Source: JABDKJ01 sp964609215 (GTDB taxonomy: Bacteria; Bacteroidota; Bacteroidia; Flavobacteriales_D; JABDKJ01). Taken from it: DNA of 64,000 nucleotides. The stretch is from positions 1-64,000 of the forward strand of contig CAZSQZ010000012.1 of the NCBI GenBank assembly GCA_964609215.1. The letters are read 5' to 3'. The notes beneath the pieces were generated by a model. It saw only the letters and a list, made by a program, of their open reading frames with translations. It made no database searches and was not told where the DNA came from. Positions 24,701-29,715 of this stretch are shown one piece after another (the first letter of the stretch is position 1; each line of letters opens with the position of its first letter). A program made the translations under genes and the position numbers.

Positions 24701-24920
24701 TCTCACCAGTTTCAATTGACTCTTCAATATCGGAAGCGTCAAAATCAACGGATGAAAAATCTCCAGTCACCTTCACGTGTGCAGCGTTAGTATCTGTAAA
24801 CAGAAACGAACACAGCACAATCATCAGGAAAGTGCAACACGAGCGCCACAGCTTTCCATCTACCTTATTGCCTATTCTTCCTAGGGAAGATGTCGACAAC
24901 GAATCGTAGAACTTTTTCAT
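6702..24920 (-). CDS. Giant (6,072 aa) secreted HYR-repeat protein with T9SS type A sorting domain
   Basis: Single uninterrupted 18.2-kb gene for a cell-surface or released protein. The N-terminus has a long-n-region signal peptide (hydrophobic CCTFLMIVLCSFLF, likely cleaved near TNAA). Most of the protein is a Cys-rich array of HYR modules (motifs CPADI, DNC, GTTTVTFTATD, GNTTTC), dozens by length. Inserted between about residues 3245 and 4370 are five modules with FGDGWNG or FGDGWDG. A proprotein-convertase P-domain-like segment lies at about 4590-4730, with no protease attached. A fibronectin III-like segment (about 5860-5970) precedes the C-terminal T9SS sorting domain (MLVYPNPNIGQFTIE to VVIER). 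Codons favour TTC, TAC and ATC, suggesting high expression. An adhesive or matrix role is inferred from family knowledge; the ligand is unknown. The preceding regulator has its own terminator, so this gene is probably transcribed alone. Confidence 0.93.
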   Translation of the reverse strand: MKKFYDSLSTSSLGRIGNKVDGKLWRSCCTFLMIVLCSFLFTDTNAAHVKVTGDFSSVDFDASDIEESIETGESFQSFVMVAPTVGCVAQNLGLNSDGTATLGWFDFVNTEDGCAFFDSRELTSTAPAGSFTIDPDGDGPDLPTITYDCNALGSHQLAAQLTCADGTDICWNDILIEDKIAPFICCPSTIQIECDVDNDGNPRPFAGWAGSLHSDDLPAGSGLGNFPITSPFNTVTGPFGIQFPAPIDCATASAGSDSQADVAAGYTGLPYVEENDACGGFTLTYSDVFATAYSTAEHDCDNHSYDIERTWTATDASGNASTCTQLIEVRDTQAPMLAGIPADLSIECGTDAPALANVTATDNCYLANVSLTSDNTDNPAPAAPGTVDADGNCVVSIITRVWSAQDACGNESSEDQNIYIIDTVAPVCADIALNGQTVSVGDDCIYNYVETFTATDACDDEIDFTWEIAEQSTGVIASGSGYDIDLDLEKGDYLVTCVATDDCGNSNSDNYSFMVEDATPAQIACQGNVILPTDAGECFGRSSDLRLDYVPFNTVNSNNLGEFADNCPILSFTREISGATVSAPEVTNNPSIGSAFGYTGAKQFQKGTSTVTYTIVDCTGEEFSCSFDVTVLDQEPATITCPAVPPTLTTSSDGTGDCEVCATQTAGFSGAYDHSNWTFAQFVDPTATLSGNLVDGTVATTPTSVTLTAPDDDVQGTFVDFSANSTYCTTVAASGILSFDYSVEIVDSFGSGFDPYGYTLDGSFVTLANADGDFSGSTGDIITGTASIAVNAGQEFCFIQWSDLDAGNAISISNMFIATTPISSLMPTISDNCPNPQVTSDLQECYGPGWNSITWTVEDCGGNISECTVDFMVVDDEDPTITTCPGDDTVDNDEGECSALYDISPIAEDNCEYVLNYTLTGATASSGVSTPNAMGNHPDLMSVELNVGVTTITFIAEDAAGNTSAPCSYTVTVNDTELPVLTCPADILDQGTTVDCTATVDDLEVSAEDNCCIANISYTVIDADGNADGPFDVSNGSTPDGDQMVDLSGYVFSKGENTVNVETWDCNGNGNACSFKVTVIDDDAPMINDCPSDIVKESVDGDCSALATWTEPTDFSDNCAPECPLQPLEGPFVSTNGGENMDDLDMGTMSNIQSNGNAFGIFPVGTRYVKYKLTDEAGNMAWCIFSVTVNDNEAPTAVACPSDFTINQDLDCNPTLLLGDYKGLPVFDDNCSIASISQVPAVGTSYTPADGMTIPVTVTATDGAGLSVSCSFTITVEDNSGPTIACPADQTALSSATASAADACALELPDYTGAATANNSCGNEVPTVTQSPAAGSTYAADDVVTVTLTATDGAGNQTSCSFSVTFEDDVDPTGVCAADPATATAAIGGCSANVTLTPPSVSDCGAVTIWGSRSDLGPDLTAANGYTGSFEACESTVTWYAQDAAGNLAEICSNTVSVVEPLNEANEPTAVCQGSLVLGLKNDGTVDLCADIFGQNSFDNCSNSELSYEIHIVGEAYQDCITFDCSHIGDNEVCLKVTDCSGNEDLCFTTITIQDKRDPFIQCPADIEIECHVDNGGAADPGAALAVLTPFSQTAFDNWNNVIDAGQDAAAGITGYAQGWDNCNGEVTFSDVSTRGNDPSHCDYYSYTITRTWTVADAEGNDNNLDGNNCVQTITVVDTQDPYFSEAEFALDVAIDCDNPNFASELDYALMMEPTPNDLCYVTMELVSDETQNQTGCSTYNGVSNVYEQRTRVWEATDACGNNAFYTQVISTYDNTAPAIDCPNGGEFAIYGTDSDGGADCEVFVSLNATATDCQEVTYTHQIKDSDTGLAITGVKQGADASDNYGAGNYCVQFWAADPCGNTSTCLYFFAVEDDTNPTIDCSDIQNMSASADEDECSYSQFAVQAPGFGDNCPGAFIEAELTGAWAEVFFNDDNIVTTFVPFGFLPTIAFPVGETTITWTAYDAAGNASGTCTQTVTITDDQAPSGECPEDVVLGTGVDGIAAYNCNAPYNFKSPILDENCELALYECTLTLPDGSSSTTATQNDASQTIDFPVGISTVSYYAEDAAGNPWSCSFTVTVSDNEAPIVICANTTIELDADGNASITPADVDGGSSDNCDLTLAVSQEDFDCTHLGVNTVTLTGTDAAGNSFECWADVTVEDNIDPTISCSDISLNTTETDLACGYTATEGDDPSIADNAEACGLTLVNDLNGTASIAGEAFDACDSPHTIVWTVTDGSGNSATCTQTITITDNEAPTPIARAGEVNCGDVIEKSADADNCNTSFSWIDFTIADFADNCDADGCGRMTFEGPISAVECLGEPGGLRTANFPVGSTTVSYFVTDASGNTYECTFTVNVSDDQDPEIQCPADQDLNVDLNCNDPQIPSYAPLALSDNCPGTTLTQSPAAGTSLVGAADGDTQLITLTATDASGNTSSCSFTVTIVDNVGTTIVCPDDLEETVDANCEATLGDYTGLVQVLNACGPNNTLSPVQSPAAGTTITSATTVTMTVDDGSGNISSCTFTVTPVDETAPECPAYDDITVAATAGCTAIATWTELDAADNCDGTVTGTQTAGPAPGSSFAAGSTTVEYTYTDAAGNSTVCSFTVTVDHGQAPLVVCDAVTGALNSNGETFVDAMDLDEGSNSACGSDLIFDFTTDIDPFGGPTADATFVDGQMFTCDDLGVTEVILRVTDAVSGEFSLCLTTITIVDNTAPVLTNCPADVTVQTSNNGLNDCTGFAQLELFEATDNCEISYEFTITDPDGNVTFGTGQDASGDFETGTSTIVFTAVDAAGNRRTCPVPTAVTVEDDEAPLCANPDGSVVEEPGSLFVSLAAGNGQNGNVFDIELAEDLTLTQFFGHTNSTALTNWEIFIIDGGWMGNENNPAAWTQIADATGVTGQGTGSLTPIPLDAPVSLAAGTYGVAVFAPVGGVAYTNGATVGNVWATDGTLTVFEGLGGTALGGIFFQPRNFNGQIDYLVGMNAVAIADIEVDSEVGACGAIVEYETPNGFDNCDAGNLNPTLIAGLPSGSIFPVGTTTVSWLLTDLAGNETTCTFNVVVNDINAPMVTCPEDIEVPTDPGLCSANVELTNEVVDECADTSIEVCFEFSDSPETTSWELINSFGIVEQFAPAGTYTENACEILDVNAGDFTLNVSGFFGSYTVTTGGVSNTFTSDNTECDFNESIMLESCVEVQWLADGGFENEMGYEIIDSNGDVVASNGFGLLPINVTNGVPVTDGLHCLNGGETHTFRAVDSFGDGWNGNTLQLANPSDGSIFDLQDGGTTTTIINVFGTDPAYTPTGNLTNPAGTNPEFHDYEFTTPSVTGPGQLCITTDVLGAGVSATVTNLTTGVVEVSAPAGTFGNDDSQCFTINFVAGDEYELDITGLCGADASFEITDPSGAVTNSGTGGTPVTSAMFSAASGIGEVTCIYTITDEDGNVLDSGPGQTESYTLTLVTTGTFNEENTWDFDDVTNGVNIVSGAALPDAPGTIQVFDLDFNTEYNFSAFDSFGDGWNGQTVSFIGPDGETTVWENTSQGGSSDILSAPANTSAAVWSFTTPANSNPGDALSFDFPLGTSTVTWVCTDLAGNSSSCSTTVTVNDEEDPTITCPEDINVAADLGDCDASLTVPFAVVTDNADPCLAGVDPACGDREITIVDSNSDNSFPAEHGYVVLDPDGNVVTANGFGLGLDPAGTVLETASLTPGVTYTFAAVDDFGDGWDGFGVQLFDADGSVISVTKTNGPEAGTTFDFIGGAPGTTNGFPNNFDTNSPDDTSFNQFLTGGSTVRGNVGLYEFSIATLPACELLPTDAVTVSTITFPDGSTATDDGDVTADFPIGTTTIEYTATDAAGNSSSCTTTVTVEDDQDPICNAPAVQAVYFTDPGVCEACITLADFTSADNCGVAFSGHNSTFADAAGENASGCYPVGTHTVKYFANDWSGNACVTEITFEVVDGEAPTAIIAPADLTVCNDPGTCNATNVDLGAPSFDDNCGVASVSNDAPTLYILGENTITWTVTDEAGNTSTYTQVITVEDCDAPMVDCPEDIVASTETGECEVTIPGLDVEISDNCEIPLLFLEICTDENSELTSYEVSSGSTPNLVYELVYNTTGGFQTEVGYELLDSQGTIVASDGFGVFGAVGETVATFNLMAGETYTFRAIDSFGDGWNGNTFLLDDAGNTVTLNDVTSGGTTTVITNLGTDPVEAHSLPGGSDEVHTYTFTVPADTFVSLASGDAGDLAGNDGQCTLIPLPSVAGTFDVCVTNLFGTWSVVDDAGTVFQTGSGLSSQPISATLSAGPVLEYSMVVATAGAFDNEVGWELVDSNGNTIATWEGDVNPLPTGAGDVVQTWPLSFGETYTLTAIDSFGDGWNGNSFMVDDAGNSIVLNDITDGGTTTTVIVNATDPAYTGTLFPNGNNPEAHIYEFTTPAGPTVTVDLDLTPATIADELAWELVDGTGAVVASAAAGTYAGTEGSTTTESLTLPASSYTLNIDGLGVGGLVEASEDGATILSESQGDLEICDQYTITGASFSTAYTITFPDGAVETGTVTPFDGTFPVGESTIEWIVTDENGNVSDPCTTTITINDTNLPEFSAPNTCASPDDAPGAGGQVNFGTALELPLNISADLTITNLNDIEITGMFNNNVSSLDMFLQSPTGTTVQIFEGSDYPACGFLFQGFTFADGGASASDCPGSDGLLVNPSNPITNAFNGEPSQGTWTLIVSTDDPTNNGGVVFGWNMEVCGDESACAPDQTVSADENCEATLTLPIPNAIDCDALSFFYSMDGGISRTAIAGSDVTLTFPLGTSFVTWIVRDEAGNEIDCGTQITVEDTTAPLISCPADATASSGQFNCEAPISLALATADDNCSAPTITNDSPYAVSNGADASGMYPVGVTVVTFTATDDAGNTTTCTTTVTVTDDEAPIISCGSTLNFNLPIEGTLEVPAQLFAAAVFDNCGTPTILIEGNSTITFDCSMVGLNEGLTVTAVDASGNTAECWIDVLIKDEIAIECTGGSISAGVADCVTGEFEITPDNYTAPTFTDNAVFATCPWTVETTVNGVAGPIDGFYPAGTYEVCWTATAADGTTATCCDSFTVEPAGTFTCPSDVTVDADANCEGFATLVLADNCVEPLSVTNDYNAGGADASGTYPLGSTTVTFSIVDAWGNTSTCSATVTVEDNEAPTIECPAGATASADAGLCETAIELDLATAADNCSVTITNDYNAGGADASGVYPVGTTTVTFTATDGAGNTTTCSIDVTVTDDEAPVCNAPESLTLNASDDGFDCGAYTGLGFAATPTDNCGIASVAHDSPFADAPGADASGIYPVGTTTVTFVVTDVNGNTSSCTATVTVIDDLGPAITCPADVTVCNDLGACGATLSMIASSDENCDIDRIDYTITFEDGAVAAGTSTGQPNTHFVDANGFYPVGTHSIEYVAYDLSGNSASCTTTVTVEDCEAPTCNAQDIEVALDADGNATITAAMIDGGSTDNCGIASISAAPTTFDCSNTGANTVTLTVTDVHGLVSTCEAIVTVVENEAPECAAQDITVELDAAGQATITAAMIDNGSTDNCAVNLSIDNDSFNCNDLGANTVMLTVSDNSGNSSTCSATVTVEDNLAPVITCDAAVVDSCAIKGECGAFVVFGSNATDNCSVIITNDSPYADAAGGDASGYYPVGTHTVTFTAVDPAGNSSTCSTTVNVSDCEAPNVICVEFITATLVSEGTVIIPACAIDNGSFDNCTFSGNGDCAQSDLTYLVNGQSEITMDCSNLGLNMVTLTVIDEAGNSASCEAFVDVQDLSAPVIDCGPQSVFTAAFDPAASCGAFVTLPVPTVDDLCPGVTLTNDYNGTADASDEYPVGTTTVTWTATDAAGNSSTCSVDVVVDNIPAASNLGSDCNGSQFRLTWNPVAGTAGYRVVLRRVGGPVVGSVTFLNPNKQNTGWVDNSLIDPAFDYEFRVITGCLLDPTSNPNNLANYATAFTAWTPVELPCTPAAPSASESITEVSTENTTGKLVDLDDNTMLVYPNPNIGQFTIETDLDEYALEILDMTGKVIFREVSLTTNVYRAELSTVESGVYFVRLTGNDTVLTRRVVIER

Positions 24921-25002
24921 AATTGTTTGATTTTTAATTAACAGTTATTAATAAAATTGTTTAATACAAAACACAGCTCACCCTATTATATAGGGCGAAA
25001 CA

Positions 25003-25010
25003 CAAAAGTA
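25003..25010 (-). promoter_or_regulatory. Candidate -7 element (TACTTTTG) for the giant gene
   Basis: Matches the Bacteroidetes TAnnTTTG consensus on the minus strand, 83-90 bases before the start codon. No clear -33 TTG element lies at the usual distance, so this is a weak call. The palindrome at 24981-24995 would fall at about the first transcribed bases and could be an operator or mRNA 5' stem. Confidence 0.3.
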
Positions 25011-25030
25011 ACTGAGTTTAGCATGAGAAG

Positions 25031-25052
25031 AAATACCCATTGAAGGGTATTT
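25031..25052. repeat. Inverted repeat AAATACCC-N6-GGGTATTT
   Basis: Perfect 8-bp arms with a 6-base loop, just upstream of the candidate promoter element of the giant gene. It could bind a dimeric regulator such as the LuxR-type protein next door, or form a weak hairpin with T-run TTTTT on the plus strand. Nothing in the sequence decides between these. Confidence 0.45.
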
Positions 25053-25274
25053 TTCTGTGAACTAACTCAATCTTTCGCTTAACAGGGCAATAATAAACAT
25101 GAATGCATTATGAAGCAAGTTAATTGATTGCTAATCACAGCAGAAGGTAAATAAGTCTTAGAAATTAAACTATTAGTCGAATTATAGCCAAAATACTTGA
25201 CAGCAAGAAATTCAAAAACCTCAAAAAATCTTGATTTAAATGGGTATACAATGGGTAGATTTCATACTGGACTA

Positions 25275-25313
25275 ATCAAAAAAAAATCCAAAACAAGAAG
25301 CTGTTCTGGATTT
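25275..25313 (-). terminator. Rho-independent terminator of the LuxR-type regulator
   Basis: On the minus strand, arms 25302-25313 and 25284-25295 pair over 12 bp with one G-U wobble around a 6-base loop. They are followed by a U-run from the A-tract 25278-25286. It lies about 40 bases past the regulator's stop codon. Confidence 0.85.
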
Positions 25314-25350
25314 CTATAAAATACTTTGGAAAATGTTAGTTAATTGGGAT

Positions 25351-26142
25351 TCAAATCCACTTCTCATTGAGTGCTTTGATTGCGAGTTTGTGTGTGTCCA
25401 TACAGCCCGTCTTTTTTATCATATTTTTTCTATGCTTATCTACAGTTTCTCTTGAAATATATAGCTCATCTCCAATCTCTGAAGAACTTTTTCCCTGAGC
25501 AATTAGACGCAAAATTTGCGTTTCTCTTTTGGTCAAATTTCCCTTCTTTGACACTTTTCTTTTCTCACGCTCACCCGGAACATTTAATACATAAGAAACT
25601 GCATTTTCCTGAACCAAGTTTGAGAGATCATTACAGAGGTGCAATATAATCTTTGGCCTACCCTCTTCATCTACTTCTAGGATAGAGGATGTTCTGCTAA
25701 TTAAAGAATAGCATCCAGTAGTATTTTTTATTCTGCAATTTGCTATAAGGTTAGCATTTCTCCACTCATCATTATTCACTCCTTTGGAATGAATGAGTTC
25801 TCTCTCAATATAAGCTAGAGCTGGTAAGTCTTCTGGATGCAGTAAATCAAAAAACTCATCATAGGCCTTTTCTTTGATCTCAAATCCAAAATACTTTGTA
25901 AGTCCTTTTTCGTGAATTATTTTATTCTCACTTAGGTCTACTAAGTAAAAGAAATGAAAGGGCAAAAGATGCAAACATTGGATAAGCATATTGTTATCAA
26001 ATGCTTGTCCATTTTTAAGGTTTTGATTGTTTTTAAATGCAATAAGCTCTTTTTTCAAGCTTACTAAATCTCCATACATCTTCTCGTGTTCCATATCTAT
26101 TTGGTTCAACCGTGTTAGGAGATTGTGCACAGAATAGTTCAT
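25351..26142 (-). CDS. PAS-LuxR type transcriptional regulator
   Basis: Cytoplasmic DNA-binding regulator of 263 aa. Residues 1-45 look helical or coiled, about 55-175 resemble a PAS sensor fold (FFDLLHPEDLPALAYIER is the PAS-like segment), and about 200-260 is a LuxR/GerE helix-turn-helix (LTKRETQILRLIAQGKSSSE, then YISRETVDKHRKNM). There is no receiver domain and no N-terminal phosphorylation site, so it is not a classical response regulator. The ligand is unknown. It lies directly upstream of the giant HYR gene on the same strand but has its own terminator, so control of that gene is possible and unproven. Confidence 0.88.
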   Translation of the reverse strand: MNYSVHNLLTRLNQIDMEHEKMYGDLVSLKKELIAFKNNQNLKNGQAFDNNMLIQCLHLLPFHFFYLVDLSENKIIHEKGLTKYFGFEIKEKAYDEFFDLLHPEDLPALAYIERELIHSKGVNNDEWRNANLIANCRIKNTTGCYSLISRTSSILEVDEEGRPKIILHLCNDLSNLVQENAVSYVLNVPGEREKRKVSKKGNLTKRETQILRLIAQGKSSSEIGDELYISRETVDKHRKNMIKKTGCMDTHKLAIKALNEKWI

Positions 26143-26163
26143 ATTCTAAGTTGAGTTTAAGGT

Positions 26164-26179
26164 TAAGACTTTCGTCTTA
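26164..26179. promoter_or_regulatory. Inverted repeat TAAGAC-TTTC-GTCTTA before the LuxR-type gene
   Basis: Perfect 6-bp arms, 22 bases upstream of the regulator's start codon. Its position in the promoter or 5' leader would suit an autoregulatory operator. It could also be chance in AT-rich DNA. Confidence 0.3.
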
Positions 26180-26248
26180 GGTTAGTTAAGATGTTAAATA
26201 GTTGAGTGGTTTAAATATAAGAAATTATCTGATTGCAGTCAACAATAG

Positions 26249-29200
26249 CTATTTATTAATTGCTAACTTGTTATTAACCTCTGGCTTAGTATTGACCTCA
26301 AATATCTGTAATGGGCCATTATTATTAGCTATTATTAATTTCTTCGTCTTTCCATTGATTAAAACCATATCCTTGGTGTCTCCTTTGGTCTTCAGCCCTG
26401 TCTCAATGCCAAGGGCTTCAAACTCTCCATCCCCTTTATTTATTAAAGTCAGGCCAACTCCAGAATCTATCCTTGGGGTTTCTATTTCCATGTTGAACAA
26501 ATTACCTGATAAGATAATATCTTGAAGACCGTCTTCATTTAGGTCAATACATTCAATTCCATAAACAGGAAATGCTTGAGCTATAGTAGGCATTTTCTTT
26601 GCCTCATATTTACCATTGTTATTATAGAAAATAACATTCTCAAAGGTGTTCACCCTTAGCTTTAAGGCAGATTCAATTTTCCTTTGTCCTAAGATCTCTT
26701 CTATCGATGCATTTGCAAATTCGCCATATGTTTCAAACTTATCTTCAATAAATGGCATTTGCTCACTACTGCACTGTCTTCCTCTAACCGGCACAGTTTT
26801 CCCTTTATATTCTTTGGTTAGAACTACATCACAGGTTCCATTTCCATCAAAGTCATTTGCAAGTACTTCAAATGGTTTTTTGTCTGAAGCATGGAACTTG
26901 GAGTTTAGACCTAAATTTCCAGCAATCAGATCCATATCGCCATCATTATCAATATCTATTTCCTTCAATTTGAACCACCACCCACTTTGCTCTTTATCCA
27001 TATAAGTTGAAGTGACATTTTCAAATGAGCTACCATTATTTTTATAGAAAGAGATAGGCATCCACTCACCAGCAATGATGAGGTCTTGATTTCCATCTGC
27101 ATCAAAGTCTGTCCATATAAAGTCATTAATTAAACCTGGCTTAAGCAGATCTGCACTCCATTGTTCTGTAACATCGGTAAATTTACCACCATTGTTTTGC
27201 AGTAAATAACTTCTTGGAGCATTTGGATATAAACCTGGTTTTAGTCTTCCTCCAACGAACAAATCTAAATCTCCATCATTGTCAAAATCACATGCTTTAA
27301 CTCTGAGTCCTGCATCATCAATTTTGGGAAGGTTATAAGATACATCCTTAAACTTTCCTCCTTCATTCAAGTAAAGCTTGTCTTGTAATAACAGAGGTTT
27401 TCCTTGATGTTCATTTCCTCCACAAATCACATATAAATCTTGATCTCCGTCTCCATCTGCATCAAAGAAACAGGAGCCTACTTCTTCGCGCTCCGCATTT
27501 GCAACAAAATCAGCATAATCGTGCTTAAAGGTTCCGTTTGACTGCTGCATAAATATCGCACCAGTTTTTCCAGTAGCACCACCAATGTAGAAGTCTTCTA
27601 AATTATCACCATTTAAATCTGCAACACTTATTCCAGGACCTAATGTAGACTGTCTATAAGGAAGTAAGACTTCTTTTTCAAAGTCATTAAATGGGTTTTC
27701 AAGATGTGTGAAAACAGTATTCTCATCTTCAATAAAGTATTGAGGAACAATGTTCTTTTCATTTATCACATTGCTTCCAGCATCTGCATATTTCAATACT
27801 ATTTCCTGATTAACATCTACATTTTCTAGAATTTGGCCTTTGCCATCTGGCCATTTAATAATGACCTTATCCACTTTTGTATAATCGCCTAAACCAAAGT
27901 GCAATAAATTATCTACGGTAGACAAATAACCTCTCACAGGAGAAAATTCTTGAAATTGCTGTTTATCTCCTGTTTGAATGGTCACAGTAGTTCCATGTTT
28001 TGGAATTTTGCAGTCTAAACCAAATCTTAGATAATTCTTTTTTCCATCTAGGGTATTTTCATAAACAAATGCTCTGTCATCAATATTGTTAACCACCAAA
28101 TCAAGATCTCCGTCCTGATCTAAATCGGCATAAGCTGCACCATTGGAATAGGTCTGTTGTCCAAGCCCCCAATCTTTAGAAACTTCATGAAACTGTAAAT
28201 CACCATTATTGTGATACAACATATTGTTCAGAGGAACCTGCGGAATTTGATCATAAAGTTCTTTCCTGAGATGCTTAGGAACGATGTTATTGTTATTTTT
28301 TCTTGCAGCTTCAGTTCTAAGCCTTGAATCGTTATCTCTTACGTACCTTCTAAAACCGGTGGCAACAAAGTAGTCTTTATGGGTGTCATTATCGAAATCT
28401 GCAAATAGAGCTGCCCAAGACCATTCGGAATTTTGAACATGAGCCAAACCTGCAATATTACTCCAGGTATTATCCCCGTTGTTTAATTGCAAGGTATTAA
28501 ACATGTGCTGTCTTTGATTTTTTAAATAATCGACAGAAATGTAAAATAACTCCGGATCCATTGGTGCCATTAAAGTCTTACCTCTGACATGGTCTGTAGC
28601 TGCCATATCAACAACTCCAATATCTAATTTCGCATCATTATTTATATCTGCGCAATCGGCTCCCATAGCGAACCAAGAAAGTTGTCTTGTTCTCGTTTTT
28701 ACTTCATCCTTAAATGTTCCATCTTTCTGATTAATGTACATAAAATCAGGAACGGAATAATCGTTTGCCTGATAGATGTCCATGTACCCATCACCATTTA
28801 AATCTGCCAAGAAATTTCCAAGTCCAAAGCCATATCTGAGCATTCCTGCCTCTTCAGTAATTTTAGTGAATTTTCCACCATCATTTCTATAAAGATTAGA
28901 ACTTGCATCTTCGAGGTTTTTCTTTGTTTCGAGATGCTTAAGAACTGCTCCTATTTCAACTCTTACATATCTAGATGAATTGTGAACGAAACAATCAAGG
29001 TCACCATCTTTATCCATATCAAAAAAGACAGATTGAACACTGTGATTACCATCGTCTATACCAAAACGCTTTGCTGATTCTGTAAAGGTTAAATCTCTAT
29101 TGTTAATGAAAAGCAAATTTCTTCTGGTATCTGGTCCTTTATTAAACTGACTTGCCTGACAGAAATAAATATCTAACCATCCGTCTTGATTCACATCTGC

Positions 29201-29614
29201 TAAGCTAACACCAGTGACCCAATTTCTATTTTGATTGATATTTGCCTTTGCGGTAACGTCTTCAAACTTTAAATCTCCTTTGTTTATATACAATTTATTT
29301 TCAACCTCATTGCCAGAAAAAACGATGTCCTGCAAACCATCGTTATTAAGGTCACCAATAGCTACTCCTCCCCCATTATAATAATGCGGCCAATCCATTA
29401 CATTTTTGTCTGGATTTAAAGGATCATCTATTAGGACGTTTTCGAAATCAATTCCAGTTTCCGAAGCACTCAATAATTTGAATAATTCATTGTTATGAAT
29501 GTCCTGAGTATTTGAATGAGAGTGTGAATTGCTTGAAGACGAATTTTGCTTATCTCCACAAGAGATTGCTATAATGATGCAAAACAGTATTGAAAATTTC
29601 TTTATCAGTTGCAT
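26249..29614 (-). CDS. FG-GAP/VCBS repeat lipoprotein with UnbV/ASPIC domain (CRTAC1-like)
   Basis: Surface or periplasmic lipoprotein of 1,121 aa. The signal ends in a lipobox (IIIAISC, Cys 19). Many FG-GAP/VCBS calcium-binding blades of the form DxNxDGxxDI run through the protein (for example LADLNGDGYMDIYQ, DFDNDGDLDLFVGG), in two sets that suggest two beta-propellers. Between them, at about residues 540-610, is an UnbV/ASPIC-like segment (SPVRGYLSTVDNLLHFGLGD, VIIKWPDG). No catalytic domain and no T9SS sorting domain is visible. Such proteins are abundant in marine Bacteroidetes, often near polysaccharide-use genes, and are thought to bind extracellular ligands. No SusC/SusD or glycosidase is nearby here, so the ligand cannot be guessed. 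Confidence 0.88.
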   Translation of the reverse strand: MQLIKKFSILFCIIIAISCGDKQNSSSSNSHSHSNTQDIHNNELFKLLSASETGIDFENVLIDDPLNPDKNVMDWPHYYNGGGVAIGDLNNDGLQDIVFSGNEVENKLYINKGDLKFEDVTAKANINQNRNWVTGVSLADVNQDGWLDIYFCQASQFNKGPDTRRNLLFINNRDLTFTESAKRFGIDDGNHSVQSVFFDMDKDGDLDCFVHNSSRYVRVEIGAVLKHLETKKNLEDASSNLYRNDGGKFTKITEEAGMLRYGFGLGNFLADLNGDGYMDIYQANDYSVPDFMYINQKDGTFKDEVKTRTRQLSWFAMGADCADINNDAKLDIGVVDMAATDHVRGKTLMAPMDPELFYISVDYLKNQRQHMFNTLQLNNGDNTWSNIAGLAHVQNSEWSWAALFADFDNDTHKDYFVATGFRRYVRDNDSRLRTEAARKNNNNIVPKHLRKELYDQIPQVPLNNMLYHNNGDLQFHEVSKDWGLGQQTYSNGAAYADLDQDGDLDLVVNNIDDRAFVYENTLDGKKNYLRFGLDCKIPKHGTTVTIQTGDKQQFQEFSPVRGYLSTVDNLLHFGLGDYTKVDKVIIKWPDGKGQILENVDVNQEIVLKYADAGSNVINEKNIVPQYFIEDENTVFTHLENPFNDFEKEVLLPYRQSTLGPGISVADLNGDNLEDFYIGGATGKTGAIFMQQSNGTFKHDYADFVANAEREEVGSCFFDADGDGDQDLYVICGGNEHQGKPLLLQDKLYLNEGGKFKDVSYNLPKIDDAGLRVKACDFDNDGDLDLFVGGRLKPGLYPNAPRSYLLQNNGGKFTDVTEQWSADLLKPGLINDFIWTDFDADGNQDLIIAGEWMPISFYKNNGSSFENVTSTYMDKEQSGWWFKLKEIDIDNDGDMDLIAGNLGLNSKFHASDKKPFEVLANDFDGNGTCDVVLTKEYKGKTVPVRGRQCSSEQMPFIEDKFETYGEFANASIEEILGQRKIESALKLRVNTFENVIFYNNNGKYEAKKMPTIAQAFPVYGIECIDLNEDGLQDIILSGNLFNMEIETPRIDSGVGLTLINKGDGEFEALGIETGLKTKGDTKDMVLINGKTKKLIIANNNGPLQIFEVNTKPEVNNKLAINK

Positions 29615-29715
29615 GTTGTTTAGTTAAAACTAATTTTACTAAAATACAATTGGTTGAGTTTCGAAAATTAAGCAAATATTTGGCTTCGAGCAAGCTTGGA
29701 AATAAGTAGTAAATG

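Larger units (their letters stand above)
24921..25350. other. Leader/promoter region of the giant gene
   Basis: This 430-bp AT-rich stretch without a gene contains the luxR terminator (25275-25313), an inverted repeat at 25031-25052, a TAnnTTTG-like element on the minus strand (25003-25010), and an imperfect palindrome CCCTATTATATAGGG at 24981-24995 near where transcription of the giant gene would begin. Confidence 0.6.

Noticed and set aside
6702..24920. Regularly spaced repeated DNA that could suggest a CRISPR or satellite array
   Set aside because: The repeats are diverged protein modules in one open frame; there are no identical short repeats with unique spacers.
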